NCBI GenBank assembly: GCA_011526365.1
Contig: WTIO01000073.1
Span: 1 to 45,206 of the forward strand
Reading direction: 5' to 3'
DNA from: Flavobacteriales bacterium
Lineage (GTDB): Bacteria; Bacteroidota; Bacteroidia; Flavobacteriales; Flavobacteriaceae
DNA: 45,206 bases
Part shown: positions 1 through 8,515 of the stretch, in pieces
Position numbering within the stretch: the stretch's first letter is position 1
Layout of the letters: each line of letters begins with the position of its first letter
Position numbers and translations under genes: made by a program
Notes under the pieces: model-generated
What the model was told of the DNA's origin: nothing
The model's input: the letters and a program-made list of their open reading frames with translations, nothing else
The model's database searches: none

Positions 1-53
1 ACCCGCGACCCTCACCTTGGCAAGGTGATGCTCTACCCCTGAGCTACTTTCGC
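1..53 (-). tRNA. tRNA-Gly (GCC), truncated by window edge
   Basis: Read on the minus strand, the sequence starts GCGAAAG (acceptor stem), then TA, a GCTC...GAGC D-arm and a TCACC/GGTGA anticodon stem around TTGCCAA. The anticodon is therefore GCC, for glycine. The T-arm and 3' acceptor lie beyond position 1, so only the 5' part is seen. The 5' end was placed at 53 from the acceptor and D-arm geometry. Confidence 0.85.
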
Positions 54-109
54 AAGTGGTCAGCAAATGTAATTATTTTTGATAAAATAGCGTAGGCCCC
101 ACAGGAAAT

Positions 110-2722
110 TTAGTTGGCTTTTTTGGAGGGATCTAACCTGCGCTTTAGGGCATTTAAAGTCATAAGGGCTTCAACAGGGGTTAGGGTATCAATATCTAAG
201 TCGTTAATTTCTTCTCGTACAGCTTCCAACAGGGGATCGTCCAAATTAAAAAAGCTCAATTGCATGCTATCTTCAGTATCGTTTACGGCTGCCGTACGCG
301 CTTCACGGTCGTGAGTGGCCTCTAGGGCTTCCAGTTTTTGCTGGGCTGTAGCAAGAACAAACTTTGGCATCCCAGCCATTTTTGCCACATGAATCCCAAA
401 ACTATGGGCACTCCCTCCCGGGGCCAGTTTCCGCAAGAACAATACCTTGTCATGCAATTCCTTAACAGAGACATTGTAGTTTTTTATCCGTTCAAAACTC
501 GAGGCCATACCATTTAATTCGTGGTAGTGGGTAGCAAACAATACCTTCGGACGGGTAGGGTGTTGGTGCAAGTATACGGCGATGGCCCAGGCAATAGAAA
601 TCCCGTCGTAAGTGCTGGTGCCGCGCCCAATTTCGTCGAGTAGCACCAAACTGTTTTCGGTGATATTATTTAAAATTGAAGCAGTTTCATTCATTTCAAC
701 CATAAAGGTAGAAGCCCCCATAGAAATATTATCACTTGCACCCACACGGGTAAATACCTTGTCAATTACCCCCAATTGTAACCGCTCCGCAGGGACATAA
801 CTCCCCATTTGTGCTAGCAACACTATTAAGGCTGTTTGGCGTAAAATAGCAGATTTTCCTGACATGTTGGGACCTGTGATCATCATCAACTGCTGACTGC
901 TACAGTCCAAAAACAAGTCGTTGGGCACATAGGGACTTTCGGGAGGCAACTGCTGTTCTATGACGGGATGGCGCCCCGCCACAAAAGTTAATTCTTCGCC
1001 CTTGGTAAACTCAGGGCAGCAATACTTGAATTTTTGTGCTGTATAAGCAAAACTCCACAAGCAATCCAATTGCGCCAATTGTTGGGCGTTGTGTTTTAGG
1101 GTGGCCAAATGCATTTGCAGCTGTTCTAAAAGCTGTTGGTATAATTCCTGCTCAAGGGCCTTAATTTTTTCTTCGGCCCCTAAAATTTTGGTTTCATAAG
1201 TTTTTAACTCCTCGGTGATGTAGCGCTCGGCATTAACTAGCGTTTGTTTGCGTACCCAATTTTCGGGAACCTTATCCTTGTGGGTATTGCGCACCTCTAT
1301 ATAGTAGCCAAACACATTGTTAAAGGCAATTTTAAGCGAGGGAATCCCGGTTTGCTTGCGTTCTTTTTCGCCCATTGCATCCAACAACTCCTGCCCCGAC
1401 TGAAGCAATTCGCGAAGCTCATCGAGCGTATCAGATACGCCAGCGGCAATCACATGGCCTTTGCTAAGCAATACCGGTGCTTCGGGCATCAATTGCTGTG
1501 TGAGCAATTGTTGTAAGGTGTCCATGGGCTTCAAGCCCTGAGTGTACTCTTGCAAAGCCTGCTGCTTGGAATTTTGTAACAGGGCGGTCAAGGCAGGAAA
1601 CTGTGCCAACGTATTTGAGAGTTGTACCAGCGCACGAGGACTCACCTTGTAGGTTGCAATTTGAGCCATTATCCGTTCTATATCAACCGTCTGCTGTAGA
1701 AGTGATTGCACGGCCTCATGGGCAGCAGGATCTGCCAAAAACCCTCCTACAACCTTTTGACGAAAGCAAATGGCTTCTTTGTCAAGAAGCGGAAAAGCCA
1801 ACCACTGCTTCATCAAACGTCCCCCCATGGCGGTTTGACTGCGATCTATAACTTGAATTAGAGGTACCCCATCGGGGCTATTGGGTTGAAACAATTCGAG
1901 GTTACGCACCGTAAAACGGTCCATCCACACGTAGTCTTCTTGCACCACACGACGGATGGTATTGATGTGGGTCAGCTGTTCGTGTTGGGTTTCCGAAAGG
2001 TAGTGCAATATTGCCCCGGCGGCACTTTGGGCTACTTGTAAATCAGCAATTCCAAATCCACTCAGGGACTGGGTTTCAAAATGACGGGTGAGCTTCTCTT
2101 GTGTGAAATCTGGAGCAAAGGCCCAGTCTTCCAAATAGAACACATTAAACTGATTTCCGTAGCGATGTAGGAAATCCTTTTTGTGGGGTTTGGCTACCAG
2201 CACCTCACTGGGTGCCAGGTTTTGCAATAGCTGTTCCATCCATTCTTCGGCCCCTTGGGCCACCCAAAAATCTCCTGTAGAAATATCTAAAAAGGCAATA
2301 CCGCTGACTTTTTTTCCTGTAAACACAGCTGCCAGATAATTGTTTTTTTTGCTGTCGAGCACTTCATCATTAAGGGCTACTCCTGGGGTGATTAATTCGG
2401 TTACACCCCGTTTGACAATTTTTTTTGCCAGCTTAGGATCTTCTAGCTGATCACAGATGGCCACGCGACAGCCCGCCCGCACCAATTTGGGCAAATAGGT
2501 GTTAAGGGCATGGTGGGGAAAGCCTGCCAATTCTGTTTCGCTGGTGCTCCCTGCACCGCGTTTGGTGAGCAGTATTCCTAGAATTCCAGCTGTTTTTACC
2601 GCATCGGCCCCAAAGGTTTCGTAAAAATCTCCCACTCGAAACAACAACAACGCATCGGGGTATTTCCCCTTAATTTGGTTGTATTGCTTCATTAACGGCG
2701 TTTCCTTTATTGACTTAGCCAC
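110..2722 (-). CDS. mutS: DNA mismatch repair protein MutS
   Basis: MutS binds mismatches and small loops in newly replicated DNA and starts methyl-independent mismatch repair with MutL. The N-terminal mismatch-binding domain has the hallmark GDFYETF with its Phe-x-Glu. The C-terminal ABC-type ATPase has Walker A GPNMSGKS near residues 612-620, and then LLDEIGRGTST and FATHYHEL. The open frame runs up to an ATG at 2782, but relatives usually begin close to the KETPLMKQY segment, and a GTG at 2722 gives MAKSIKETPLMKQ, 870 residues, the normal family length. The GTG is therefore preferred. The start choice is inference; the family assignment is firm. It is divergent from the methyltransferase at 2818. 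Confidence 0.96.
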   Translation of the reverse strand: MAKSIKETPLMKQYNQIKGKYPDALLLFRVGDFYETFGADAVKTAGILGILLTKRGAGSTSETELAGFPHHALNTYLPKLVRAGCRVAICDQLEDPKLAKKIVKRGVTELITPGVALNDEVLDSKKNNYLAAVFTGKKVSGIAFLDISTGDFWVAQGAEEWMEQLLQNLAPSEVLVAKPHKKDFLHRYGNQFNVFYLEDWAFAPDFTQEKLTRHFETQSLSGFGIADLQVAQSAAGAILHYLSETQHEQLTHINTIRRVVQEDYVWMDRFTVRNLELFQPNSPDGVPLIQVIDRSQTAMGGRLMKQWLAFPLLDKEAICFRQKVVGGFLADPAAHEAVQSLLQQTVDIERIMAQIATYKVSPRALVQLSNTLAQFPALTALLQNSKQQALQEYTQGLKPMDTLQQLLTQQLMPEAPVLLSKGHVIAAGVSDTLDELRELLQSGQELLDAMGEKERKQTGIPSLKIAFNNVFGYYIEVRNTHKDKVPENWVRKQTLVNAERYITEELKTYETKILGAEEKIKALEQELYQQLLEQLQMHLATLKHNAQQLAQLDCLWSFAYTAQKFKYCCPEFTKGEELTFVAGRHPVIEQQLPPESPYVPNDLFLDCSSQQLMMITGPNMSGKSAILRQTALIVLLAQMGSYVPAERLQLGVIDKVFTRVGASDNISMGASTFMVEMNETASILNNITENSLVLLDEIGRGTSTYDGISIAWAIAVYLHQHPTRPKVLFATHYHELNGMASSFERIKNYNVSVKELHDKVLFLRKLAPGGSAHSFGIHVAKMAGMPKFVLATAQQKLEALEATHDREARTAAVNDTEDSMQLSFFNLDDPLLEAVREEINDLDIDTLTPVEALMTLNALKRRLDPSKKAN

Positions 2723-2804
2723 AGCTTTGCATTTGTACGAATGTAAAATATTAGCAGCAGAAATTACTGCTTCTTTAAGCATTTCTCCGCAAGAAGAAAA
2801 GCTT

Positions 2805-2812
2805 TATTTTTG
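2805..2812 (+). promoter_or_regulatory. Bacteroidetes -7 box, predicted leaderless start
   Basis: TATTTTTG matches the Bacteroidetes -7 consensus TAnnTTTG exactly. It ends 5 bases before the ATG at 2818, so transcription would be expected to begin at or next to the start codon. No clear -33 TTTG is seen at the usual 19-21 base spacing. Confidence 0.5.
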
Positions 2813-2817
2813 TCCCG

Positions 2818-3351
2818 ATGCGTAAATTAAAAAATGAAGAGCTGGGACGCAAATCCATTGCTGCTTTTAAGGCGGCGCCCAAGCTGCCCCTCACCATTAT
2901 TTTAGACAACATTAGGAGTTTAAACAATGTGGGGGCCGTATTTCGTTCTGCAGATGCTTTTCGGGTGAAGGAAATTATTCTTTGTGGGATCACTGCAACC
3001 CCACCGCATCGCGATATTCAAAAAACAGCTTTGGGCGCAACGGAATCTGTCGTCTGGCGGTATGAAAAAGATACATTGGAAACCGTTAAAGCCCTGCAGG
3101 AAGAAGGGGTTCACGTTTGGGCCGTAGAACAAGCCGAGGGAGCCCAAGAACTCCACCGTTTTACACCTGCAAACAACACCGCCTACGCCTTGGTTTTAGG
3201 GCATGAGGTAAAAGGGGTTGCGCAGGCTGTGGTGGATGCTGCAAATGGAGTGCTGGAAATTCCACAAGAGGGTACCAAACACTCCCTAAATATTTCGGTG
3301 GCTGCCGGGGTTGTCCTTTGGGACTTTTTTCAAAAATTTAAAGCAACATAA
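2818..3351 (+). CDS. TrmH/SpoU-family RNA methyltransferase
   Basis: This 177-residue SPOUT methyltransferase is expected to 2'-O-methylate a ribose in tRNA or rRNA using S-adenosylmethionine. All three SpoU motifs are visible: NIRSLNNVGAVFRSADAF (about residues 31-48, with the catalytic Arg and Asn), VLGHEVKGV (about 127-135), and IPQEGTKHSLNISVAAGV near the C-terminus, which forms the knotted cofactor site. It lacks an extra N-terminal RNA-binding domain, as do short TrmL/TrmH proteins, so the exact target cannot be named. It is convergent with the folK fusion gene, and the two coding ends overlap by 14 bases. Confidence 0.9.
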   Translation: MRKLKNEELGRKSIAAFKAAPKLPLTIILDNIRSLNNVGAVFRSADAFRVKEIILCGITATPPHRDIQKTALGATESVVWRYEKDTLETVKALQEEGVHVWAVEQAEGAQELHRFTPANNTAYALVLGHEVKGVAQAVVDAANGVLEIPQEGTKHSLNISVAAGVVLWDFFQKFKAT

Positions 3352-4462
3352 GAGATACCAACAGCTGCTCATACACCGCTGCTTCACCCACAAAATCAGC
3401 TACCCCTAAATCCAACCGTACTACGGGACAGGACAACTCCGCTAAAAACGCCTCATACTGCTGTGCAATCTGCTCCAAGTATTTCGCTGAGATGCCTTGC
3501 TCATAAGAACGCCCACGGGCTTTAATTTGCGCTAATAGCACTGTTGTTGGACGGTGCAAATACACTAAAACATCTGGAGCTTGCAGTGAAGCTGTTTGGG
3601 CCCTAAAATTATTTATATAGGTCTTATAGTCTGAAGAATTCAAGTTGAGTTCTGCAAACAATATGGACTTTAAAAAGCTATAATCGGCTACAGCCCCCTG
3701 CGGAGGTTTTCCCTTGGCAAAAAAATTGGTGTAGGCCTCTATGCGGTCCTCCATAAAATGAGTTTCTACCGCCAATGCGTGGGCTTCAGGGTTTTCATAA
3801 AAAGCCGGCAGGTGGGGATTGTCAGAAAAATTCTCGTAAAGGGCAGGAACTTCAAATTGCGCTGCTAGTTTTTGGGTAAGCGTGGTTTTTCCACTTCCGA
3901 TGTTTCCTTCAATAACAAAAAATTGCTTTTGGGAATCAAAAAGTTGTGGCACCCAGGAGGCAGGATATTTTTGTTTTAGTTGGGCCGTATCTGGGCTTTC
4001 CTGAAGTAGGGTTTCTAACGACTGCTGCAGTACAGGATGACGATACTCGGGCGCTATAGCTACCAAGGGTTGTAAAACAAAATTTCGAAGATGAAGCTGT
4101 GGGTGGGGTACCGCTAAACTAGGCGTAGTAATACTGAGATCCCCATAAAACAACAGGTCTAAATCCAACGGGCGGTCTTCATAGCCGCTACGAGTTTTAG
4201 GCTGTCGCCCCAGCTCTTTTTCTATGTTTTGCATACAATCCAGTAGGTCTTGTGGAGGTAAATGGGTCTCTAAGAGCAGGCAGGTATTGTAGAACGGTTG
4301 GGACTGATAGCCCCACGAAGGGCTTTCATAAATTGGGGATTGATGCAGTACTTTTCCCGCTCGAAGACACAATAAAGCCCCTGCCTTACGCAAGGTCGCT
4401 CTACGGTCGCCCATATTGCTCCCCAAACCAATAAAAACCCTTGTTTTCTTGCTCGCTCCCAT
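3338..4462 (-). CDS. folK: FolK (HPPK) fused to deoxynucleoside kinase
   Basis: This is a two-domain protein of 374 residues. Residues 1 to about 155 are 6-hydroxymethyl-7,8-dihydropterin pyrophosphokinase of folate synthesis, with IGLGSNMGD at the N-terminus, then RSGYEDRPLDLDLLFYGD and VPHPQLHLRNFVLQPL. Residues from about 180 on are a deoxynucleoside kinase of the dCK/dGK fold, with P-loop GNIGSGKT (about 186-193), an ENFSDNP segment, and the DRIEAY and RGRSYEQG arginine motifs. A free HPPK is only about 160 residues. The same fusion is known in other Bacteroidetes. An ATG two codons upstream (4468) is in frame, but it lies inside the predicted -7 box, so 4462 is preferred. Confidence 0.93.
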   Translation of the reverse strand: MGASKKTRVFIGLGSNMGDRRATLRKAGALLCLRAGKVLHQSPIYESPSWGYQSQPFYNTCLLLETHLPPQDLLDCMQNIEKELGRQPKTRSGYEDRPLDLDLLFYGDLSITTPSLAVPHPQLHLRNFVLQPLVAIAPEYRHPVLQQSLETLLQESPDTAQLKQKYPASWVPQLFDSQKQFFVIEGNIGSGKTTLTQKLAAQFEVPALYENFSDNPHLPAFYENPEAHALAVETHFMEDRIEAYTNFFAKGKPPQGAVADYSFLKSILFAELNLNSSDYKTYINNFRAQTASLQAPDVLVYLHRPTTVLLAQIKARGRSYEQGISAKYLEQIAQQYEAFLAELSCPVVRLDLGVADFVGEAAVYEQLLVSLMLL

Positions 4463-4467
4463 GACCA

Positions 4468-4475
4468 CAAAACTA
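4468..4475 (-). promoter_or_regulatory. -7 box for folK fusion gene, predicted leaderless
   Basis: On the minus strand TAGTTTTG matches TAnnTTTG, and exactly 5 bases (TGGTC) separate it from ATG 4462. This is the same spacing as at the methyltransferase gene (2818) and the small RGPP gene (26904). A TTG at 4500-4498 lies 22 bases upstream, slightly long for a -33 element. Confidence 0.45.
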
Positions 4476-4483
4476 CAAAACCC

Positions 4484-4491
4484 TATCTTTG
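4484..4491 (+). promoter_or_regulatory. -7 box for sppA
   Basis: TATCTTTG matches TAnnTTTG. It lies 19 bases before the sppA ATG and is divergent from, and only 8 bases away from, the folK -7 box. The two genes therefore seem to share a compact bidirectional promoter. No good -33 element is seen. Confidence 0.45.
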
Positions 4492-4510
4492 TTCTGCCAA
4501 TTGGTTTATT

Positions 4511-6250
4511 ATGAATTTTCTTAAAAGTTTCTTTGCGACAGTTTTGGGCACCCTCTTTGGACTTGCCTTGTTTATGATACTGCTGGGCTTTGTATTTGGA
4601 GGAATTGCGGCCCTAGGCGAAAATGTCCCTGTACAAATTGGTGCTAATTCGGTATTGGAACTCCGTCTAAATCGCCCGTTGCAGGATCGTGCTTCGGCAA
4701 TTGAGGAATTCAGTAGTGCTTTGGGTTTAAAAGAAGGTTCGCAAGGACTCAACACCCTGCTCAAAGCTATTGGAGCTGCTAAAACCGACGACCGCATTAA
4801 GGGAATCAGCCTACATGCCGCTACCCCACAAGCAGGCTGGGCACAGCTCTATGAACTGCGCGAAGCCCTCACCGAATTTAAAGCCAGTGGGAAATGGGTG
4901 TATGCGCATGCCGATTTTTATAGTCAAAAGGGGTACTATTTGGCCTCGGTGGCCAATCAAGTTTTTCTTCACCCTCTTGGAAACCTAGAGCTAAAAGGTT
5001 TGGCCACAGAAGTACTCTATTACAAAGACTTTCAAAAACGCTTTGGCATTGAAATGGAGGTGGTGCGTTTGGGGAAATATAAGAGTGCTGTAGAGCCCTA
5101 TTTAAATGCCACAATGAGTGCCGAAAATAAAGAACAAATTGGTGCATTGCTCTCTTCCCTCTGGGAACATATTAGTACAGCTATTAGCGAAAATCGCAAC
5201 CTGACGCCATCCACCGTAGAAAAAATAGTGGCCAACTTAGGCGCTCAACAACCTGAAGCAGCTTTAGATCAGAAGATCATTGACGGGCTGCTGGACGAAA
5301 GTGATTACGAGGCTTTTTTAGAAGAACAACTCCCAAATTTTGACCATGTAGATGCCACGGCGTATGGAAATCAAGTGGATACAAGCAGCGCCAATCGCAT
5401 TGCTGTACTATATGCTCAAGGCCCCATAATATATGGTGAAGGTGGAGAAACGTTCATCGGACAAGATGCCATGCTCGAAGCAATAGAGGACATCATCGCA
5501 CACCCTATGATTAAGGCCGTAGTACTACGAGTGGATTCTCCCGGAGGGGTTGCCCTCACTTCCGATATCATTTGGGCCCAGTTACAGCGAATTCCTGAAC
5601 ACAAACCACTACTGGTGTCTATGGGGAATGTAGCGGCCTCTGGAGGCTACTATATCGCCTTACCCGGCAAACAACTTGTGGCTACTCCCCTAAGCATCAC
5701 AGGGTCTATTGGTGCCTTTGCAACCATACCCAACATCAAAAAACTCACCGCCGATTTAGGCATTAATGCCGAACAGGTAAGTACGCACCCCAATGCCTTA
5801 GGCTACAGCCCCTTTAGTGCTCTAAGTACTGGGGTTAAAACCCAAATTCGCAAGGGCCTAGAAACCACTTACTCCACCTTTAAATCCCGTGTTGCCCAAG
5901 GCCGTAAAATGGACGACGATACAGTGGAAGCCTTAGCACAAGGCAGGGTGTGGAGTGGAACGCAAGCCAAAGCAAATGGCCTAATTGATTCTTTTGGTGG
6001 ACTTACCACTGCCGTTGCTAAAGCTGCTGAAGCTGCAAATTTGGAAAATTACACCACCGTGGCGTATCCCAAATGGACACCCGATTTAAAACGTTACCTC
6101 GCTAGTGTACTATCGGGAGTGAAGCTTCAATTGCCCTTACAACTCTTTGAGGCCCTATTGCCTGCTTCCAATACGACATTACCCCAAGCAACACCCCAAA
6201 ACCAACCCCATGTACAAACGGCCTTACCTTTTCAACTAAACATTAACTAA
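4511..6250 (+). CDS. sppA: Signal peptide peptidase SppA, 67K type
   Basis: SppA is a membrane-anchored serine-lysine protease that degrades cleaved signal peptides at the outer face of the inner membrane. At 579 residues it is the long, two-domain (67K) form. A single N-terminal membrane anchor covers about residues 5-33. The catalytic lysine sits in GKYKSAVEPY (residues 188-197) in the N-terminal domain. The nucleophile is Ser377 in NVAASGGYYIA in the C-terminal domain, preceded by VDSPGG. The stop codon overlaps the next start as TAATG, which indicates translational coupling to the transporter gene downstream. Confidence 0.95.
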   Translation: MNFLKSFFATVLGTLFGLALFMILLGFVFGGIAALGENVPVQIGANSVLELRLNRPLQDRASAIEEFSSALGLKEGSQGLNTLLKAIGAAKTDDRIKGISLHAATPQAGWAQLYELREALTEFKASGKWVYAHADFYSQKGYYLASVANQVFLHPLGNLELKGLATEVLYYKDFQKRFGIEMEVVRLGKYKSAVEPYLNATMSAENKEQIGALLSSLWEHISTAISENRNLTPSTVEKIVANLGAQQPEAALDQKIIDGLLDESDYEAFLEEQLPNFDHVDATAYGNQVDTSSANRIAVLYAQGPIIYGEGGETFIGQDAMLEAIEDIIAHPMIKAVVLRVDSPGGVALTSDIIWAQLQRIPEHKPLLVSMGNVAASGGYYIALPGKQLVATPLSITGSIGAFATIPNIKKLTADLGINAEQVSTHPNALGYSPFSALSTGVKTQIRKGLETTYSTFKSRVAQGRKMDDDTVEALAQGRVWSGTQAKANGLIDSFGGLTTAVAKAAEAANLENYTTVAYPKWTPDLKRYLASVLSGVKLQLPLQLFEALLPASNTTLPQATPQNQPHVQTALPFQLNIN

Positions 6251-6948
6251 TGGACAGCAGCTTGCGTGCCACGGCAGATCGAATTTATTTGTTTTTGGCT
6301 GCTTTATTCATCACCTCTTTGGTGGTGTCCAACCTCATTTTTCAAAAGTTTTTCTACTGGTACCCTTTTTCAGTTCGTCTTTTTGGAAGCAACCTTTTTG
6401 AATTGTCAGTGGGGATCCTGCCATATCCCATTACTTTTTTAATCACCGACTTAATTTCTGAAATTTATGGAAAGAAAAAAGCGAATCAGGTGGTGACGGC
6501 AGGAATCTTTGCGTCATTTTTTTCCATTGTGATTTTACTCATTGCCCAAGCTGTTCCAGCAATCCCTGCCTCCCCAGTGGACGATGCCACCTTTGATAAG
6601 GTATTTGCCCTTTCCCCCCTTGCGGTGTTAGCCTCTATGCTTGCTTATTTATTCGCACAGTATATAGACATTCGTATTTACCACTTTTGGAAAAATTTGA
6701 CCCGCGGAAAAATGTTGTGGCTACGCAATAACTTTTCAACCTTCGCCTCCCAATTTATTGACACCTTTACGGTGATTATGCTCCTGTGTAGTTTTGACGT
6801 TTTGCCCTGGTCGTTGTTTTGGGGGCTTTTGGTATCGGGAGTGCTGTTTAAAATACTAGTAGCTGCTTTAGATACGCCCCTGCTCTACCTATTGGTTTTC
6901 CTGTTTCGAAAAAAATTCAACCTCAAAGAAAACGAAGAAATTCATTAA
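6250..6948 (+). CDS. Queuosine precursor transporter (YhhQ/Vut_1 family)
   Basis: This 232-residue integral membrane protein has about six hydrophobic helices and family signatures including SNLIFQKFF, FLITDLISEIYGKKKAN and the late NNFSTFASQFIDT segment. Members of this family import queuosine precursors such as preQ0 or preQ1 for tRNA modification. The start codon shares a base with the sppA stop (TAATG), and rluF follows 6 bases downstream, so the three genes look like one operon. The family is clear. The exact substrate is inferred, and no queuosine synthesis gene lies in the window. Confidence 0.88.
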   Translation: MDSSLRATADRIYLFLAALFITSLVVSNLIFQKFFYWYPFSVRLFGSNLFELSVGILPYPITFLITDLISEIYGKKKANQVVTAGIFASFFSIVILLIAQAVPAIPASPVDDATFDKVFALSPLAVLASMLAYLFAQYIDIRIYHFWKNLTRGKMLWLRNNFSTFASQFIDTFTVIMLLCSFDVLPWSLFWGLLVSGVLFKILVAALDTPLLYLLVFLFRKKFNLKENEEIH

Positions 6949-6954
6949 GGCCCT

Positions 6955-7683
6955 ATGGAGGAAAAAGCCACACGAATCAACAAATACCTTAGCGAAATTG
7001 GCTATTGTTCCCGTAGGGAAGCAGATAAGCTTATAGCCGCAGGACTTATAAAAATCAATGGAAAGGTGGTGGCTATGGGGCAAAAATTACTCCCTGGTGA
7101 CGAACTTAGCGTTAATGGAAAAAAAATTGATGCGCCCCAACAAGAACTGGTGTACTTGGCCTTTAACAAACCCCGAGGTATCGTGTGCACTACAGATACT
7201 CGGGTGGAAAAGGACAATATCATTGACTATATCAACTACCCTACCCGTATTTTTCCTATCGGCCGTTTGGACAAAGCCAGTGAGGGACTCATTTTTTTAA
7301 CCAATGACGGCGATATCGTTAACAAAATTCTTCGCGCACGAAACCAGCACGAAAAAGAATATATAGTGACTGTGCATAAGCCCGTAACTCCTGCTTTTTT
7401 AAAAAAAATGGCCAAAGGGGTGCCCATCTTAGGCACGGTGACCCGTAAATGCACGGTACAACAAACCCATAAAAATCAATTCCGAATTATTTTAACCCAA
7501 GGGCTTAACCGCCAAATACGACGCATGTGTGAGTATTTGGGCTATCGGGTTACCCAATTAAAACGCGTTCGCATTATGAACGTAGAACTCGATTTAAAAG
7601 TAGGTGCCTACAGGCCCTTTACGGCTAAGGAACTTACGGTGTTAAAAAAGCGTATTGCCCATTCTAAAAAAACAGCTCATTGA
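6955..7683 (+). CDS. rluF: RNA pseudouridine synthase, RluF/RluB/RsuA type
   Basis: This enzyme isomerises a specific uridine in rRNA to pseudouridine. The N-terminal S4 RNA-binding domain (about residues 5-60, TRINKYLSEIGYCSRREADK) is followed by the RsuA-type catalytic domain. The catalytic aspartate is Asp106 in GRLDKASEGL, and the end of the fold is marked by LTQGLNRQIRRMCEYLGY. The NKPRG-TTD loop and RQIRRMCEYLG favour RluF (23S U2604), but RluB or another paralogue cannot be excluded. It is the last gene of the sppA run. Its end overlaps the convergent DUF2797 gene by 7 bases. Confidence 0.88.
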   Translation: MEEKATRINKYLSEIGYCSRREADKLIAAGLIKINGKVVAMGQKLLPGDELSVNGKKIDAPQQELVYLAFNKPRGIVCTTDTRVEKDNIIDYINYPTRIFPIGRLDKASEGLIFLTNDGDIVNKILRARNQHEKEYIVTVHKPVTPAFLKKMAKGVPILGTVTRKCTVQQTHKNQFRIILTQGLNRQIRRMCEYLGYRVTQLKRVRIMNVELDLKVGAYRPFTAKELTVLKKRIAHSKKTAH

Positions 7684-8468
7684 ATTTGAAGGCGTACTAC
7701 ATGGCCTTCGTTGGAGCGAATATTACATACCGAGTGATCTGCAAAAAGTAAGTATTGCCCTTTAATACCTTTAAGTACCCCTTGGTACTCCTGCACCTTT
7801 GAAAAATTAATGCTTTTTACCTTTTCGGGATATTGCACTACAGGGTATTGAATTTCATAAGGCGGCGCTGGGTCTACAATGTAGGGGCGAACTTCTTCGG
7901 GCAATGCTGCCAATGCTTGTTCTCTTGCGCTGTTCCAGTCTACCGGTTCATAGTGGTTTTGCAGCATTTTACGCCAGTTGGTTTTATCGGAAAAATGGGC
8001 TTTTAAGGCTACCTCCCCAACACCTGCCAAGTACCGATTGGGAACTTCTACCAAAGGTATCGCCGCATGTGCCCCCTGATCTATCCACCGTGTGGGTACC
8101 TGTGATTTTCGGGTAACGCCAACTTTTAAATGACTACTTAAAGCCAAATACACTATATGGGGTTGCAGCTGTACTTTCTTTTCGTAGGCCAAATCGCGGT
8201 CTTCAATATCCAAGTGGGCCTGACTTTTTTCTGGATGCATCACCCAATCAGCGGCCTGCGGCACTTCAAAAAAACAAGACTGACAAAACCCTTGACGAAA
8301 GATGGGCTTAGCCCCACCACAGTTCACACATTGGGTGCCTATAACTTCAAATTGCAGTTGATGCTCTAAGCACTGCCGCAGCGCAATAAAGTCGTTTCCC
8401 AAAGACAAAAAATAGCCCACAGGACTGCTGGCTTCCGTTTGCATTTTTTTTAGTACACCCTGAAACAT
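7677..8468 (-). CDS. DUF2797 zinc-ribbon protein
   Basis: This 263-residue soluble protein is recognised as the DUF2797 family. It has a probable zinc ribbon in the first third (CVNCGG, then CQSC, about residues 47-69). A central segment, IVYLALSSHLKVGVTR (about 106-121), recalls the first strands of GIY-YIG nucleases; that resemblance is my inference. No biochemical role is established for the family. It is divergent from the GH3 gene (47 bases between starts) and tail-to-tail with rluF. Confidence 0.75.
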   Translation of the reverse strand: MFQGVLKKMQTEASSPVGYFLSLGNDFIALRQCLEHQLQFEVIGTQCVNCGGAKPIFRQGFCQSCFFEVPQAADWVMHPEKSQAHLDIEDRDLAYEKKVQLQPHIVYLALSSHLKVGVTRKSQVPTRWIDQGAHAAIPLVEVPNRYLAGVGEVALKAHFSDKTNWRKMLQNHYEPVDWNSAREQALAALPEEVRPYIVDPAPPYEIQYPVVQYPEKVKSINFSKVQEYQGVLKGIKGQYLLFADHSVCNIRSNEGHVVRLQIQ

Positions 8469-8515
8469 ATGCTAGAAGTTTTCTAATTTTAGGCCTCTAA
8501 AGATAACAAAATCTT

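Noticed and set aside
2723-2782. Longer mutS start at ATG 2782
   Set aside because: The added 20 residues are not typical of MutS, and a GTG at 2722 gives the usual N-terminus.
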